Source of the DNA: Isoetes taiwanensis
Lineage: Eukaryota > Streptophyta > Lycopodiopsida > Isoetales > Isoetaceae
Reading direction: 5' to 3'
Assembly (NCBI GenBank): GCA_021234155.1
Contig: JAJEKV010000017.1
Location: 2,276,016-2,340,015 of the forward strand
Length of the DNA: 64,000 bases
How positions within the stretch are numbered: position 1 is the first letter of the stretch; every line of letters begins with the position of its first letter. Both the position numbers and the translations under genes were made by a program. The notes under the pieces are model-generated. The model did not search any database, had not been told where the DNA came from, and was given only the letters and a program-made list of their open reading frames with translations. Positions 11,895 to 22,304 of this stretch are shown here, piece by piece.

Positions 11895-13041
11895 ACGAGG
11901 TATTATGCCCAGGAAGGAGCGGGAGCCATGTGGCCGTGAAATTCGAGGTTGTACTCAAAGACGGGCCGAGGAATTTCCTGGCCACATGGCCACGAGGCCA
12001 TTTTCATGGGCCATAACGCCGAGGGGGGGGACGTTATCGACCTTAACGTCCTTGGCCGAGGCATTTGGCAGAGCCGCCATAGCCAAGTTTGGCAGCCCGC
12101 AGCGCATTCCGGCAAGAAAAACAAACCAAATGTAAGTCTCTGTTTTCAAAACAGAACATGTGATGCAGCGATGAGCAAGGAGGCAGATTTAAACAAAGCA
12201 GGGGAGTCGGATTTGCACAGGGGAGGCGGATTTAAACAGGCAGGGGAGCCGGATTTGCACAAGTGAGTCGGATTTGCTCAGAGCAGCTCATAATCATTCA
12301 CCTGTAACATCTTTATTGCCAGTTCTTTAACTTCTGATACAGATTTAGATCTGGGTAGAAAACTTGTCAAATCCTAACACATTCCTTTTTTGTGTTAGTA
12401 GCTTCAGCTGCGATGGTTGCTTACTGCATAGCTGTGGCTGCTAGAAGCTCTGCTTTAAAACAAAGATGCCACACCGGATCAAACACCAAAATCGGGAAAA
12501 AGGAAGCGCATAGTCATTCAAGGGAAAGAAAGAAGCCGCCTGGAGGTCTGGCTATGGTTTGGAGGCCTGGCTATAGAGGCCAGAGGCCTGGCTATGGCGG
12601 CCTTTCGCGAAGGATCGACCATGGCGGAGTGCCAAGAAAAAATATACGTGGCAGCAGAGGATGTTATGGACATAACGTCCTTATTATGGACATAACAGTT
12701 TTGGCCTGAGATTATTACTGGATATAACCTCTTAGAATAGATGGCTAGGATTCAATCCTACGGCTAAATGCAGAGGCCAAGGACGTTAAGAGAGGGATAA
12801 CACCCTGGAACGGGGATGTTATGCTACAAACGAGGGCCCGGAGGCTAGAGTTTGTTATAATAGGGCATAACACCCCAGTTCTAGCGTGTTATCTGCCTTA
12901 ACAACTTGGGACCGAGAGTTTTAAAGCACGATTTCATTAATTGGAGAAAATAAGCCCATTTTGAGAATTTTAAGTACACCTAATTTGCTCTAGCACGAAT
13001 ACTTTCACCTACTTCTCGAGCACAAGAAACATGAGGTAATT
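11895..13041. other. Accessory region with recurrent GTTAT/ATAAC words, no gene called
   Basis: Contains repeated words such as GGACATAAC, GATGTTATG, GTGTTATC and the inverted pair TTAACGTCCTTGGCC (near 12040) and GGCCAAGGACGTTAA (near 12776). Two close variants of GGAG(T/C)CGGATTTG lie near 12200-12270, and GGCCTGGCTATGG-like words near 12550-12600. The small open frames here have no recognisable content. It probably belongs to the mobile DNA that continues to about 23 kb. Confidence 0.45.
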
Positions 13042-13093
13042 AACATACACATATACATACAAATACACATATACATACACATACACATATACT
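13042..13093. repeat. Microsatellite of CATA/CATATA units
   Basis: Imperfect ACATAC/ACATAT array of about 50 bp. Confidence 0.85.
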
Positions 13094-13157
13094 CGTAGAA
13101 GCTCAATAATGGCCCTACATTGTACACCAATAATTCACATCAATAATTTAACTTCAC

Positions 13158-13165
13158 TATAAAAA
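13158..13165 (+). promoter_or_regulatory. TATA box of small ORF copy 1
   Basis: TATAAAAA in the context TTCACTATAAAAACG, 43 bp before the ATG at 13201. The same arrangement recurs in copy 2 (TATAAAG at 13751, ATG at 13790). This conserved position argues for a real core promoter. Confidence 0.55.
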
Positions 13166-13200
13166 CGGCTTGACGAGGGGGTAGAGGCCATTCATCTTCC

Positions 13201-13440
13201 ATGGCTTCCTCGATGCCCCTTCCAGAGCACATCCGCTCTTTTAAGTGTTACTTGAGCTACAACGATCCGGGCGAACGCGCTAGAAATGGATGCTAAGCTT
13301 GATCCATGGCTCTTATCTAAAGTCGATGGACTGTTAGTGCTTGCAGGAAGCTCACCGTGTTAAAGTCCACATTTATGGCTTCCCCGATCGGGATCTATGA
13401 GCTGAATGGCATCACGAGCTTTGATGTTGATGACGAGTGA
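13201..13440 (+). pseudogene. Small acidic-tailed ORF, tandem copy 1 (broken)
   Basis: Unidentified protein of about 80 codons. The frame opened by ATG 13201 is interrupted by TAA at codon 33 but is open again at the end, reading YELNGITSFDVDDE before the stop at 13440. A second copy lies 590 bp downstream with the same length, a similar TATA box and a matching C terminus (YEISGITTTDPEDE). The conserved tail, Y-E-(L/I)-x-G-I-T followed by D-x-x-D-E, suggests that selection once acted on this protein. It sits at the edge of the island that carries the DUF7869 and ParB-like genes and may be an accessory gene of that mobile DNA. No known family was recognised. Confidence 0.4.
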
Positions 13441-13750
13441 ATCGCACCGCTAATAATGTAATAATGACATGGGTACCTAATAACTAAGTAAGGATGTAAT
13501 AGCATTCTGATTAAGGATGTAATATCACGCACCTTAATCGAAGTATATTGTAACGATGTGCTATCCCACCTCCACTTTTACGCAAGTCGCCATTGAATTC
13601 AATCATAGCTAAATTGCCAAGCAAACATGTTTTCAAACATATGCATACTAGTATGAAATAAGTATTATTCTTTGTAATACAACAAAACCGATACACGCTC
13701 AATAATGGTGAACTCTACCCCAATAATTCACCTCAATCATTCCACTTCAC

Positions 13751-13757
13751 TATAAAG
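13751..13757 (+). promoter_or_regulatory. TATA box of small ORF copy 2
   Basis: TATAAAG within CCACTTCACTATAAAGC, 39 bp before ATG 13790. The upstream sequence (CCAATAATTCAC onward) is shared with copy 1. Confidence 0.55.
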
Positions 13758-13789
13758 CTTTCTCACCGGGCTACATTTCATTCATCCCC

Positions 13790-14031
13790 ATGGATTTCTC
13801 GCCTTCTTCGATTCACCACATTGAGGCGATCAAGTGCTCAATGAGCCACGCAGATCTTGTTGGTTGCCTTTTGTGCATCTTCTTCTTGATCCCTACCTGC
13901 GAAGAAAAGCTTTAGGCGCTGAGATTCATTGCCCTGCGTCAATTCGTGTTATGATCCATCTGATTTGGCTTCCTGAGCGCATGAGCTATGAGATATCAGG
14001 GATCACTACTACAGATCCTGAAGATGAATGA
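13790..14031 (+). pseudogene. Small acidic-tailed ORF, tandem copy 2 (frameshifted)
   Basis: Second member of the tandem pair. ATG at 13790 opens MDFSPSSIHHIEAIKCS, resembling copy 1 (MASSMPLPEHIRSFKCY) in the spacing of H-I and K-C. A frameshift is needed to reach the C-terminal segment MIHLIWLPERMSYEISG and the acidic tail ending at 14031. The length from ATG to stop is 242 bp against 240 bp in copy 1. Both copies are broken at different points, so they decayed, or were mis-sequenced, independently after duplication. Confidence 0.4.
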
Positions 14032-14169
14032 ATCACCTGTTTGGCATTGTATAGTGTAAGAGCTCTTGTGTTGAGATGAAAAACACAAAGCCTAATGAAT
14101 AATAACTAGTCTATTGTAAGGTGCATGTCATGTATGATATAGTAATTATGTAAAAGAGCATTGCATACC

Positions 14170-17100
14170 TCAAGAGTTCTCATCCTCGTCGTTAGCTTCT
14201 TTAGCCACTAATTCTTGCAACTGAGACCCCACACTACTGGGGATCACCGCTGTCAACGGCCTGGTCCCTACGGCCCAACCATAGTCTATCGTTTTCAAAT
14301 GTTGGTAGCGTGGCGGGTCATTAGGATTCGGTCTCCAATTCTTGCTCCAGCAATCCCTATACTGCATTGCATATGAGGTACCCTTTCTTGCAACAAAGCT
14401 CAAACCAAGAAACAAACACCTCTTCATAGTGAGGGAGATTAGGGTCCCTCATGGGTCCTCTTCCGCAAAGGCCATCCACGCCGCAGGCGCTTATCATGTG
14501 GCCCCGATCAGCAAGAGCATTCCTTTCTTCACATCTTGGTAGGGGTCGAATATTTCAACAGGGTTCTTGGGTTTACCAGAGAAAGGCCCGACATAATGAG
14601 ATGCACCAATGTGTTCATCCACCAATAAGTTGTCGGGTTCTTCTAATGCAGTTTGTCTCGTGCTGGGCCAGAAATCCTGAATGACAGTTCTACCGGGCTG
14701 AACGTCCCCAAGCACTCGCAACAAGGTGGACCAGTAGTCAATAACTTCATTCATATATGTGTTAGACCATGAGTTATCGGTTCTAGAAATAGCTGCCCAA
14801 GTGCATCATGTACTTGGCAATTGAAGCTCTCAAGGCACCTATATCTGTCAAGCTCTGATATGGCTGCACGACCTTAGGTGACCCTCTAGGAATCATAGGT
14901 AAGCCTTGGGCATCCTCCTTCCACATTTTAATTCCCTTTTCAGGTAGCCACTCCCTATGCCCTCGCCTCATCTTGTAGAACATTAGTGGCCATCCATCCT
15001 TCATGCATAACTTGAAGAGTAGAGGTTCCAAATGACCACATAAACGGTCCTTCTTATCAGGGATAAAACCTTTCACGAATTCTTTCCAGTTGGGAACCTC
15101 AGACACAAGGTAGGGCGTAGGAGACTTTGAACTACACTGCCTGAAGAGTTGCATAAGCTCGGGGAATAGTCAATGCATCCGATCTTCTCAATAGAGTAGA
15201 GTAGTTTCCAAAGAGGGCATCTATGTCATCGTGGGTGTGTCCAACCATCATGAATCCCAGTTGCACCTGATCGAAGACACCTAACTGCACCAAGTATGAC
15301 AAGTAAGAGAAAAGATACCGTTTTGTTTTGTCCCGAGCAATTGTCTAGCTGCAAGTAAAGCCTCCTAGGCAACTTCTTCGCATCGAGGGCCCTTGATAGG
15401 AGGCATAAAATCATTTCTAGTGCCATTCACCATTTTTGTCCTAAGGGCTTCCGTGTTCATGATTGCTCCACCCCAGCAGCCTTTCCTTGATGATCTCAGT
15501 ATTTTCAAATGACCCAGTTGTCCTCCGATTGATTCTCTAGTGTTTTCAAGGTATGATTTAAAGATCCCACATGAAAATTCGAATCATCCGCCAGAGGTCC
15601 AGCCGAGAAGTGGCCCAAAGCACCTACACCATGCCCATGCATGAGAGCACAAAGAAGACTCACCTTCAACCGCTTCACCCTCCATACAGATTTTGTTAGC
15701 TTCTCCGCACGAGGAACCATCGCCTTATTCTGATCCATCTTATCATGTATAATGGTTAAGGCATTTTCAGGAGATCGATGAGACAAAGCTCTCCACGACC
15801 AAGAGAGACTCCTCGCAGAAAGTTGGGCTGTCATGTGAGATTTCCTTTCCACGGCGAGCTCTCTTCTTTCTCTCGGATCCCTAGTCTTGGCAAGTTTCTC
15901 CTTTATCACAATACAGGTATTACACTTAGAAAATGCTATCCTTTTTGGCGATTGCTACCTCTCGAGTGGTTCTCCTTCCATGTTGACAAGAAGGACGATT
16001 GAGAAACATGTTTTCCTGTCATCTCGTGGACGGTTATATCTACCTCTTGATGTATGTCCTTTTAGTCAAGATGGAAGGTAATCTCTTCACATTTTCTAGT
16101 TCCCCACTCGTAACCTTTGAGCGGTGTGGCATAGTTTCCAAAGATTTTCATCTATGTACATAGATAGCACAGCACCTCCGGCCGCTGTATGAGACCTTGG
16201 CTTCATGGACCCGAGTTTCCATGCTCCGCAATCCGTGCCCTTCCATAAAAGCTTCCTCCATTTGTAAAATGTAGAACCGGGATACAGTATGCACTATGCC
16301 ATGCCTTCACACGTACTTCCCTCGTTGTTCAAAGATTAGCTTTTTTCACACATCCATTCTCGAACAAAGATCTAGCATGTTGTACGCAAAAGTCGTGACG
16401 CTCGAGCTTTTCATGTTCCAAGAGAAGGTCCTCATGGCGGATACCTCCTTAATCGCGGAAATTAGCACAACATCTCTTCAAGCAAAGACATCGAGGACCT
16501 GAACGCAAGATAGCTTCGGTGTGGTTTTCCTTTCATCTTTTTTGGGGTCGGCGTCCTCTCGCCTTCCCGCTCACCATGTGGTAATCGTTTTTTTGTTACT
16601 CCAGCCTCTAGGCCGATGGCGTAAGCTTCCTTCTCAACCTCGGCCTCCTTCACGGCCGTAACTAGGCTAGAAACCGAATATCTGCCAACGAGAACCAATG
16701 CTATTGGCCATCTCACCAAGTCATGCATCCGTGGCATTTCTCCGCACAAGCCCCGACAGAGCATAGAAATCTTCTGCATTGGCAACAAATTCATAATGTA
16801 AACCCCTATCCATGCTTCACCCAACTTCATGTCGATACGCATCGCTTGGATCTGGCGAAAACGATGACACCGTAGCATAAGCCGGTTTGCAAAAGACTCG
16901 TGCATTGGCAAGAACTCACATGTCTTTTCCACTAGTTTATCCCCGCGAAATCCCCGCAATTCAATTGGTTCATTGTTTCCTTCACAGGAGTTTATCGAAC
17001 TTGCCAATTTATCCGCTTGATCTGACCAGTGGTGTGCTAACATCGGCGCCGGAGTGATTTCATCATGAACGCCGCTTTTGGACCAAAGAATGAAGCTACC

Positions 17101-17321
17101 AACAGCCTCCTCTAGGTGGTTCAATTCCGCACCGAAAACGGCAAGTGGGTATATCGCCCATCAAAGACAACGACTAGAGAAACTACTATCAATTCGTCTC
17201 GCACGGGGACGTTGTGGTGATTTTTGAAGTTATGCACTCTGCCCTCAGCCACCTTCTTCCCCATCAGGTAGAAAGACTGTAGAGCTTCCATCCTGAATAA
17301 AGTCAACATCGCCGCCAACAT
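14170..17321 (-). pseudogene. DUF7869-domain protein of a mobile element, multiply frameshifted
   Basis: Large plant/animal repeat-associated protein family of unknown biochemical function. In minus-strand order: N-terminal pieces (17321-17121, 17124-16462) with a basic KKMKGKPHR patch; 15909-15505 containing an IIHDKMDQNKAMVP segment like the family's D-G-M-D-Q-x-K motif; 15426-15120 with LYLQLDNCSGQNK and, after a frameshift, GFMMVGHTHDDIDALF, the two hallmark motifs of DUF7869; 15154-14783 with FYKMRRGHREWLPEKG; then C-terminal pieces to 14170 ending in an acidic ANDEDENS tail. Reading all pieces as one protein gives roughly 1,000 residues. At least four frame changes interrupt it. The QLDNC and GHTHDDID blocks make the family call secure. 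The claim that it is element-encoded is inference from the broken, repeat-rich context. Confidence 0.75.
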
Positions 17322-17339
17322 CGCGATGGCGGCGCGTTG

Positions 17340-18130
17340 GACCTCATTAGAAGAAAAAATGCACAGTACTCAAAGACCCAAAGGGACGACATAATACCTC
17401 AGGAAGATCGCGAAGGCGATTCTCTTAAACACATGGGTATAAATGACAGAAGCACAAGACACTGACAGGCCGGGGAGATCGCGAAGGCGATCCATCCGAC
17501 CTCTATGGTGGACCTTCAATCCTTCAAATCTACCTAGAAACTTTGTCTAATCTAACTAACCATTTAAAAACCACCTATCCACTAGACTTACCTTAAAAAA
17601 GATCGCAATCGCGATTAATTCGAAGTAATCTCGCCGCTATGTAACTCGCATATGTTCGGATGAACGTAGCCGCGATTTCTTTCATGCGCATATCCGAACA
17701 GTTGTCGAATCGAGCAAAAATAGATGCTTGAGTAAGTCTCGCAAATCAAATGTCTATGTGAATATTAATTGCAGCTGTTATTTCCACAACGAAAATTGCC
17801 TGTCAGTTAATTAAAATGGAGATCTATCGTGAATTGAACAGCTGGGAGCAAAACCATTAGCACTACCATTAGCAGAACCATTATGTTACCGTGATATTCC
17901 CTCACTATCAATTAGTCCGAGAAATAAACAATTCAATTGGGCCTCGCTAACCAGATTATACAGATCCCTGAACAGCATATACCAAGAAAGAGATGGTGCA
18001 TATGTTGTTATGGTTGTGAGGGCACTATTATAACCTATACATAAACAACAAATCGAAAATCTCTCCTGAATTCGACAACTTCTAGCTGGATAGACAGTAA
18101 GGCATTAGGATTTTGTACCCCTGTAGCTTA
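17340..18130. other. Intergenic tract rich in GATCGCG/CGCGAT words
   Basis: No gene supported. The words GATCGCGAAGGCGAT (17404, 17476) and GATCGCAATCGCGATTAA (17600) recur here, and related words continue to 22.9 kb. They may be a repeat motif of the element or the trace of a local consensus error. Confidence 0.5.
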
Positions 18131-18131
18131 G

Positions 18132-18300
18132 AGTAGGCGAGCGCCTTCAAGATGAGCACTATAGCCCTGATGAGCAGATCGAGCGCCTCCAAAAACCCAA
18201 CGAGCGCCCAGACGAGAAGAACGAGCGCCTTCCAGAACACCCTGCTCGATTACAAACTGGAAATCCCGCCCTCTTCATCGAGCGCGAAATTCAGGTTTAA
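18132..18300 (+). repeat. Short coding-like repeat, ~21-bp units
   Basis: GAGCGCC recurs at 21-bp spacing. In one open frame it reads ERLQKPN, ERPDEKN and ERLPEHP, a seven-residue charged repeat ending at a stop near 18300. It may be the remnant of a low-complexity protein region. No start codon or domain was recognised. Confidence 0.4.
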
Positions 18301-18718
18301 AATTTGAAATCAGTTGTCTCTTTCAGTGCCTTCAACCAAGGCCTCCGAGGCTTCTTAATTATGGTTCCGTAGGGCCTTTATTACGCATTACTTTTTTGAA
18401 TTTGGAGGTGCACTTTATTACGTACACTTTTTGAATTTGAATTTGTGTGTCCATTAATACGGGCGGCTGCATTAATGGTGGGTATTTATGAATGCCGGCC
18501 GTATTAATGGCTGCCATTTATGGCGTGTCAGGTCCCGCACGTGCCGGATTAAATTAATCCGGCTTCCCCGACCAGTATTTATTCTCGCGATCCCTTGGAC
18601 TTTCATTCCGCCCAGCGATTTTGTGGCGCCTTCGCGATTAAGCGCCTTAAGCCTCCTCAGAAGCCCCTTCCACCGCGGTCGAAATCAACCCATTTTTAGC
18701 TTCGGCGCCCGGCGATCC

Positions 18719-18744
18719 ATGGCACCAAAGCCCACCTGGAGAAG
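18719..18744 (+). other. Candidate first exon with splice donor
   Basis: ATG at 18719 opens MAPKPTWR and runs into GAGAAG/GTTAGT at 18744/18745, a good plant donor. A TATTTATT box-like stretch lies near 18575. It could be the first exon of the ParB-like gene that becomes recognisable at about 20.05 kb, or of a separate unit. Confidence 0.3.
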
Positions 18745-20040
18745 GTTAGTTTCAACCCCTCGGCTCAATAAGATCGGCGGTAGCGATTTCTTTTCGATAG
18801 TGCATGTTCAATTAGGCTCTTCACCTTTTGTAATGTAGTCATTCGAAGGTGCGGAACTCAACGGGGATCCAGCGGTCGCGATCCACCTTTCGTCGGGACG
18901 GATCGGCGTCCGCGATCTGCTGATTGCTCGGTAGCGGCGGCTTTGACGCGTCGTGTTAGTGGTCAACAACGCCAGCGGTCGCGATCTTCTTGACAATCAC
19001 CACCTGCGCGGCTGCGATCTTCTGAATCACTCATGAGGATCGCGCGAGCGATCGTCCCAAAACTCTTGAAGATGCGCGCTGATCTTTGATATTGCGGAAG
19101 AACTTGTGCATTAGGGAATACTGACCCACTTCTTACTTGCAGCCTCGGATTTGTATCGCGCCCGGACATTGAACCCAATAAGATCATCACACCTTCAAAT
19201 GAAAGAAAGTGGTGTATAGAAATTGCACGTGCAATTCCATTGCATTTAAAAGGCACATCCGCCAGAAAGACCTCTCGCTTGTTCCTCAGATCGGCAAGAA
19301 AGCCGATGACATACAACAGGTGGGAATTGCAATCGCTATGTGGGAAGGAACAAAAACAATGTCCAAGACGCTTATTATATGCAAAAGAGGACACACCTAA
19401 TTTGTAGTTCATTGAGTATGTCCTTAAATGGACAAACTATGATCCTCGCCATGGCAGCTAGCAAATTAAACAAGCCGCCATCGAAAGAATGTTCCACCCA
19501 AGGCGAAAAGGATACGGCTGGGTACCGCAGCCCCACGAATCTCGCTCTCTCCTGGAATAACGGCAACAGGGATATATTGTCCGGCTTCTCGACATGCGTA
19601 AAAGGTTTGCAAAAGTGATAAGAAACCACCTAGCATTGCACCGAAAGCTAAACGAGATGAGAAGATGCCTTCAGAATGGACACGTAATTGGTTAAGGGCT
19701 CAAGAAGAAAAACATGTGAAGCTCATCTATAGCGCAGGCCTCTTCCCAACCCGAGCCCTCTCCGCTGAGCCCATTTTTCCACCGCCCAACCATCCGGCCG
19801 TTATAAATCCCGCCAACCTCTCGCTATTTGTGCTCCCCTATCGCCCCTAAAGATTCTACCATCCCAAAGTTCGGAATCAAACTCAAGAAACTCAATACTT
19901 CGATAGTGCGTAACCTTCTTCTTCCAACACCCCCTTCCGCCTCGTGCCGTGATCGCCCAAGAGGCTAGCATTTCCTATTGCTTCCGAATCGCGGACGGAC
20001 CTCAAATTCAATCAAGAAGAAGAACGCAAATTGGCGTAAC
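18745..20040. other. Unresolved stretch of the accessory island
   Basis: Contains a plus-strand open stretch reading IARAIPLHLKGTSARKTSR near 19215 and short frames on both strands, none recognised. A second TATA-like element (TTATAAATCC, near 19801) is followed by a frame reading PKFGIKLKKLN near 19867 that resembles the N terminus of the ORF at 48448 (MPRFKLTVDLKKLN). Splicing from there (GTGCGTAA donor) into the ParB-like exon is possible but unproven. Confidence 0.35.
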
Positions 20041-20049
20041 AAACCGCAT

Positions 20050-20650
20050 GTAAGCTTGAACAATTCAAACGGTTCTACCCGCTTGGTGTGAACTGGTTTA
20101 TGAAGGTTTCAATATTCGACATGAACCAGCCCCTCGCTAACCTCACGATCGAATGCGCTCAAACGACCACGCGCGTGCACTCGTGAAGAGTTTCAAGACG
20201 TATCCTACGGAGGTGCTCACACCGGCCGATGTTGTCCCCTTCGACCCCATTACCAGGTGATTGTTATTGTTCATGATTTCTGGTTTGTGGCTGTCTGACT
20301 TACAAGTGCACATTATTTCAGGAAGAAGATCACATGGAGTACAGAGGATGACTTGAAGGGCAAGAAATTTTGGATAATATCTGGTAACCACAGTATATGT
20401 GCAGCTCAACTGCTATGCTGTCTTGTTGGAGAACGGGAACAGCAGATGGAGTTTGCTAAAGCCTACGCGAGGAGAAGAACAAGAGTGCTTAACGGAAACT
20501 TGACAGATAGAGAATATATTGAGTTGAGCATTCAGTGCAATGAAGTCATCGCTAACACTGTATATAGAGAGCCATTGTTAGAGAAGCTTCAACAGCCTAC
20601 TGGCGATCAACATAAAGCGTATGGTTGTCCTCCTCAAGGTCCCATTGGTA
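20050..20650 (+). pseudogene. ParB/sulfiredoxin-fold-like domain, broken, with one small intron
   Basis: ParB-type N domains occur in prokaryotic partition proteins and at the N terminus of many phage and plasmid DNA methyltransferases. Here the reading passes through VNWFMKVSIFDMNQPLANL, then after a frameshift ALVKSFKTYPTEVLTPADVV and PFDPITR (ending near 20256). A 65-bp intron follows (GTGATTGTTATTG to TTATTTCAG, 20257-20321), then KKFWIISGNHSICAAQLL and RVLNGNLTDREYIELSIQCN. The core block G-N-H-S-x-x-A-A matches the ParB-fold G-x-H-R/S-x-x-A signature, and the preceding pi-strand and the following helix order also fit. A second likely intron begins at GGTATTTTATT (about 20671) and ends at TTTTGTAG (about 20738). 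The methyltransferase-like segment lies 1.3 kb downstream on the same strand, so one ParB-methyltransferase gene is likely. Fold assignment is by motif only. Confidence 0.5.
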
Positions 20651-20738
20651 CCGCCACCACCTCAAAGATGGAAGGTATTTTATTATCTTTGTTTCAAAGA
20701 CATCAAGGCCGCGATTTTCCTAACCATTTGTTTTGTAG

Positions 20739-21300
20739 GACTTCCACCTAGATAGCTACCACAACGTTAAAGGTGAAGGAGCTAAAGGACGAGAAGCAAT
20801 TTATTTTTATGGAGGAGCTGGTTTCGAAAAAGTTAATGGAAGTGGCCAACAGATGGGTCAACAAGAAGCTTTTGTGATGAGCATGGAGATTTTCCCCGAT
20901 AAGCCCTCGGAAGGACTTCTTCAACAAAACCTGGTTAAGATACCTTCGAGGCATGTCTAATGCAGAGGCTTCTCAGCTACTCGATGAGATTTTGGAAGGA
21001 AAGACATACGTTAAGGTGCAAAGCGGATATCATGGCAGGTTTAATTGCCAGCAGCGCGCCATTGATATTAGAAGCCCCAACTTCATGCGGAAAGAGATTT
21101 TGTCATACACGCTTCCACGCCTTTCGTAAAGATTACACTTTTGGGAGGAGTTGCTTTTTCTCGACTTTCCCCGCCAATGAACAAATGGATTCGGATATAT
21201 CCCGATTCGGATCACGAGTACGTGGAAAGCCAATTACAATAAGGAACATGTTGTGGGTAATTTGCCCGCTGCATTTCTAGAACCCATTAGATCAATTTTG
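20739..21300 (+). pseudogene. Middle segment of the ParB-methyltransferase-like gene
   Basis: Coding-like frames continue with two or three frame breaks. They read KVKELKDEKQFIFMEELVSK, then YLRGMSNAEASQLLDEILEG, GKTYVKVQSGYHGRFNCQQR and, near 21250, HVVGNLPAAFLEPIRSILKP. No domain was identified. The helical, charged character suits a linker between the ParB-like and methyltransferase-like parts. Confidence 0.4.
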
Positions 21301-21317
21301 AAACCCTCAAGAGGCTA

Positions 21318-22304
21318 TCAAGATCAAGGAGAAGAAAAATGTTGTGCATGTCTTTGTAACAAAGGAAGGGATTCCCACCTCCACTCCGGTGTCCGAGAAT
21401 GCTACTATGGTGTTCATAGACTTTAGAGGATTCTCTCAGATTATGGACGGTAAGAAATATATGGAACTCTTCACAAGAATATCCAAAGATGACAACCGCT
21501 AATATTTATCACCTTGTGATTACGATCGCGGTCCGCGAATTTGCCGATTGCTTTGTACGGTAAAAACAGATTCAAGGCGGGTCCCATATTTTACAGAGGG
21601 TACATATGACGAGCCGGGATGGGTGAACAAGAAAAGGGTGAAGGAATATCAAGATACATCACCCATATGTGCATCAACGAAGCGTTTACCCAGTGGTGAA
21701 CGCGGTATGCCGAGCGGAGCTTCGTTTGACACGTGTGAGCAATGCACCACGAAGACGCCTTTTGCCACCAATGCACCGGCCGCTGGTGACGAAGATCTTG
21801 ATGAGAAAATGAAGAAAAAAATGGCAGACATATTTCACCGGGTAAACCCAGGTACAAGTTTGTCGGAATGGAAGGTGACCACGTGATGAAGTGCCAGTTG
21901 AAGACATCATATGCCTACTACCTGGTTGACAAGCTTGTGCCGAAGGATGGTTGTGTTCTTGATTTCTTCTCAGCAGGTATGCGCTCGCGGTTTCATCAGC
22001 AGGGAAAGAAGAGTATTGCTTCGAAAGCCGTGGTAAAGTGTGCCGATTTCTGAGGGCTTTCTTGGATAAGCTCGAAAAAATGGTCAGACAGGGGGAGACA
22101 GATGACGAGGATAAGGCAGAGCCTGAGAATGATCCTCATGCGATCAATTTAAACATTACCCAACGAACAGATATATCTAACATCGATTCAATCTTGGATC
22201 AAATGGATGAGAAAAGCTACGAGGAAAGAATGCAGGAAACGAAAAGACTTCTGGAGGCTACTGAGAAAGGTATTACTTCGCTGGAGCCCGTGTTTCAAAA
22301 ATAA
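21318..22304 (+). pseudogene. Methyltransferase-like domain (possible beta-class N4/N6 DNA methylase), broken
   Basis: The first part (21318-21510) reads KNVVHVFVTKEG and MVFIDFRGFSQIMDG before a GGTAAGAA donor-like site. After a damaged stretch, 21850-22070 reads MEGDHVMKCQLKTSYAYYLV, then VPKDGCVLDFFSAGM and KKSIASKAVVKCADF. VLDFFSAGM resembles S-adenosylmethionine motif I (V-L-D-x-F-x-G-x-G), and its place near the C-terminal end, after an alpha-helical lead-in and before a K-S-I-A block, matches the order in beta-class amino-methyltransferases. One missing base at about 22050 would join this to LRAFLDKLEKMVRQGE and an acidic tail (to 22304). The second glycine of motif I is replaced and no clean DPPY box is visible. 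Activity is therefore doubtful, and the family call rests on motif I plus the ParB context. Confidence 0.42.

Noticed and set aside
13042-13093. CRISPR-like or regulatory array
   Set aside because: Simple CATA-type microsatellite; no spacers of uniform length.
21318-22304. Active DNA methyltransferase
   Set aside because: No clean D-P-P-Y box, motif I lacks the usual second glycine, and several frames are broken; only resemblance is claimed.
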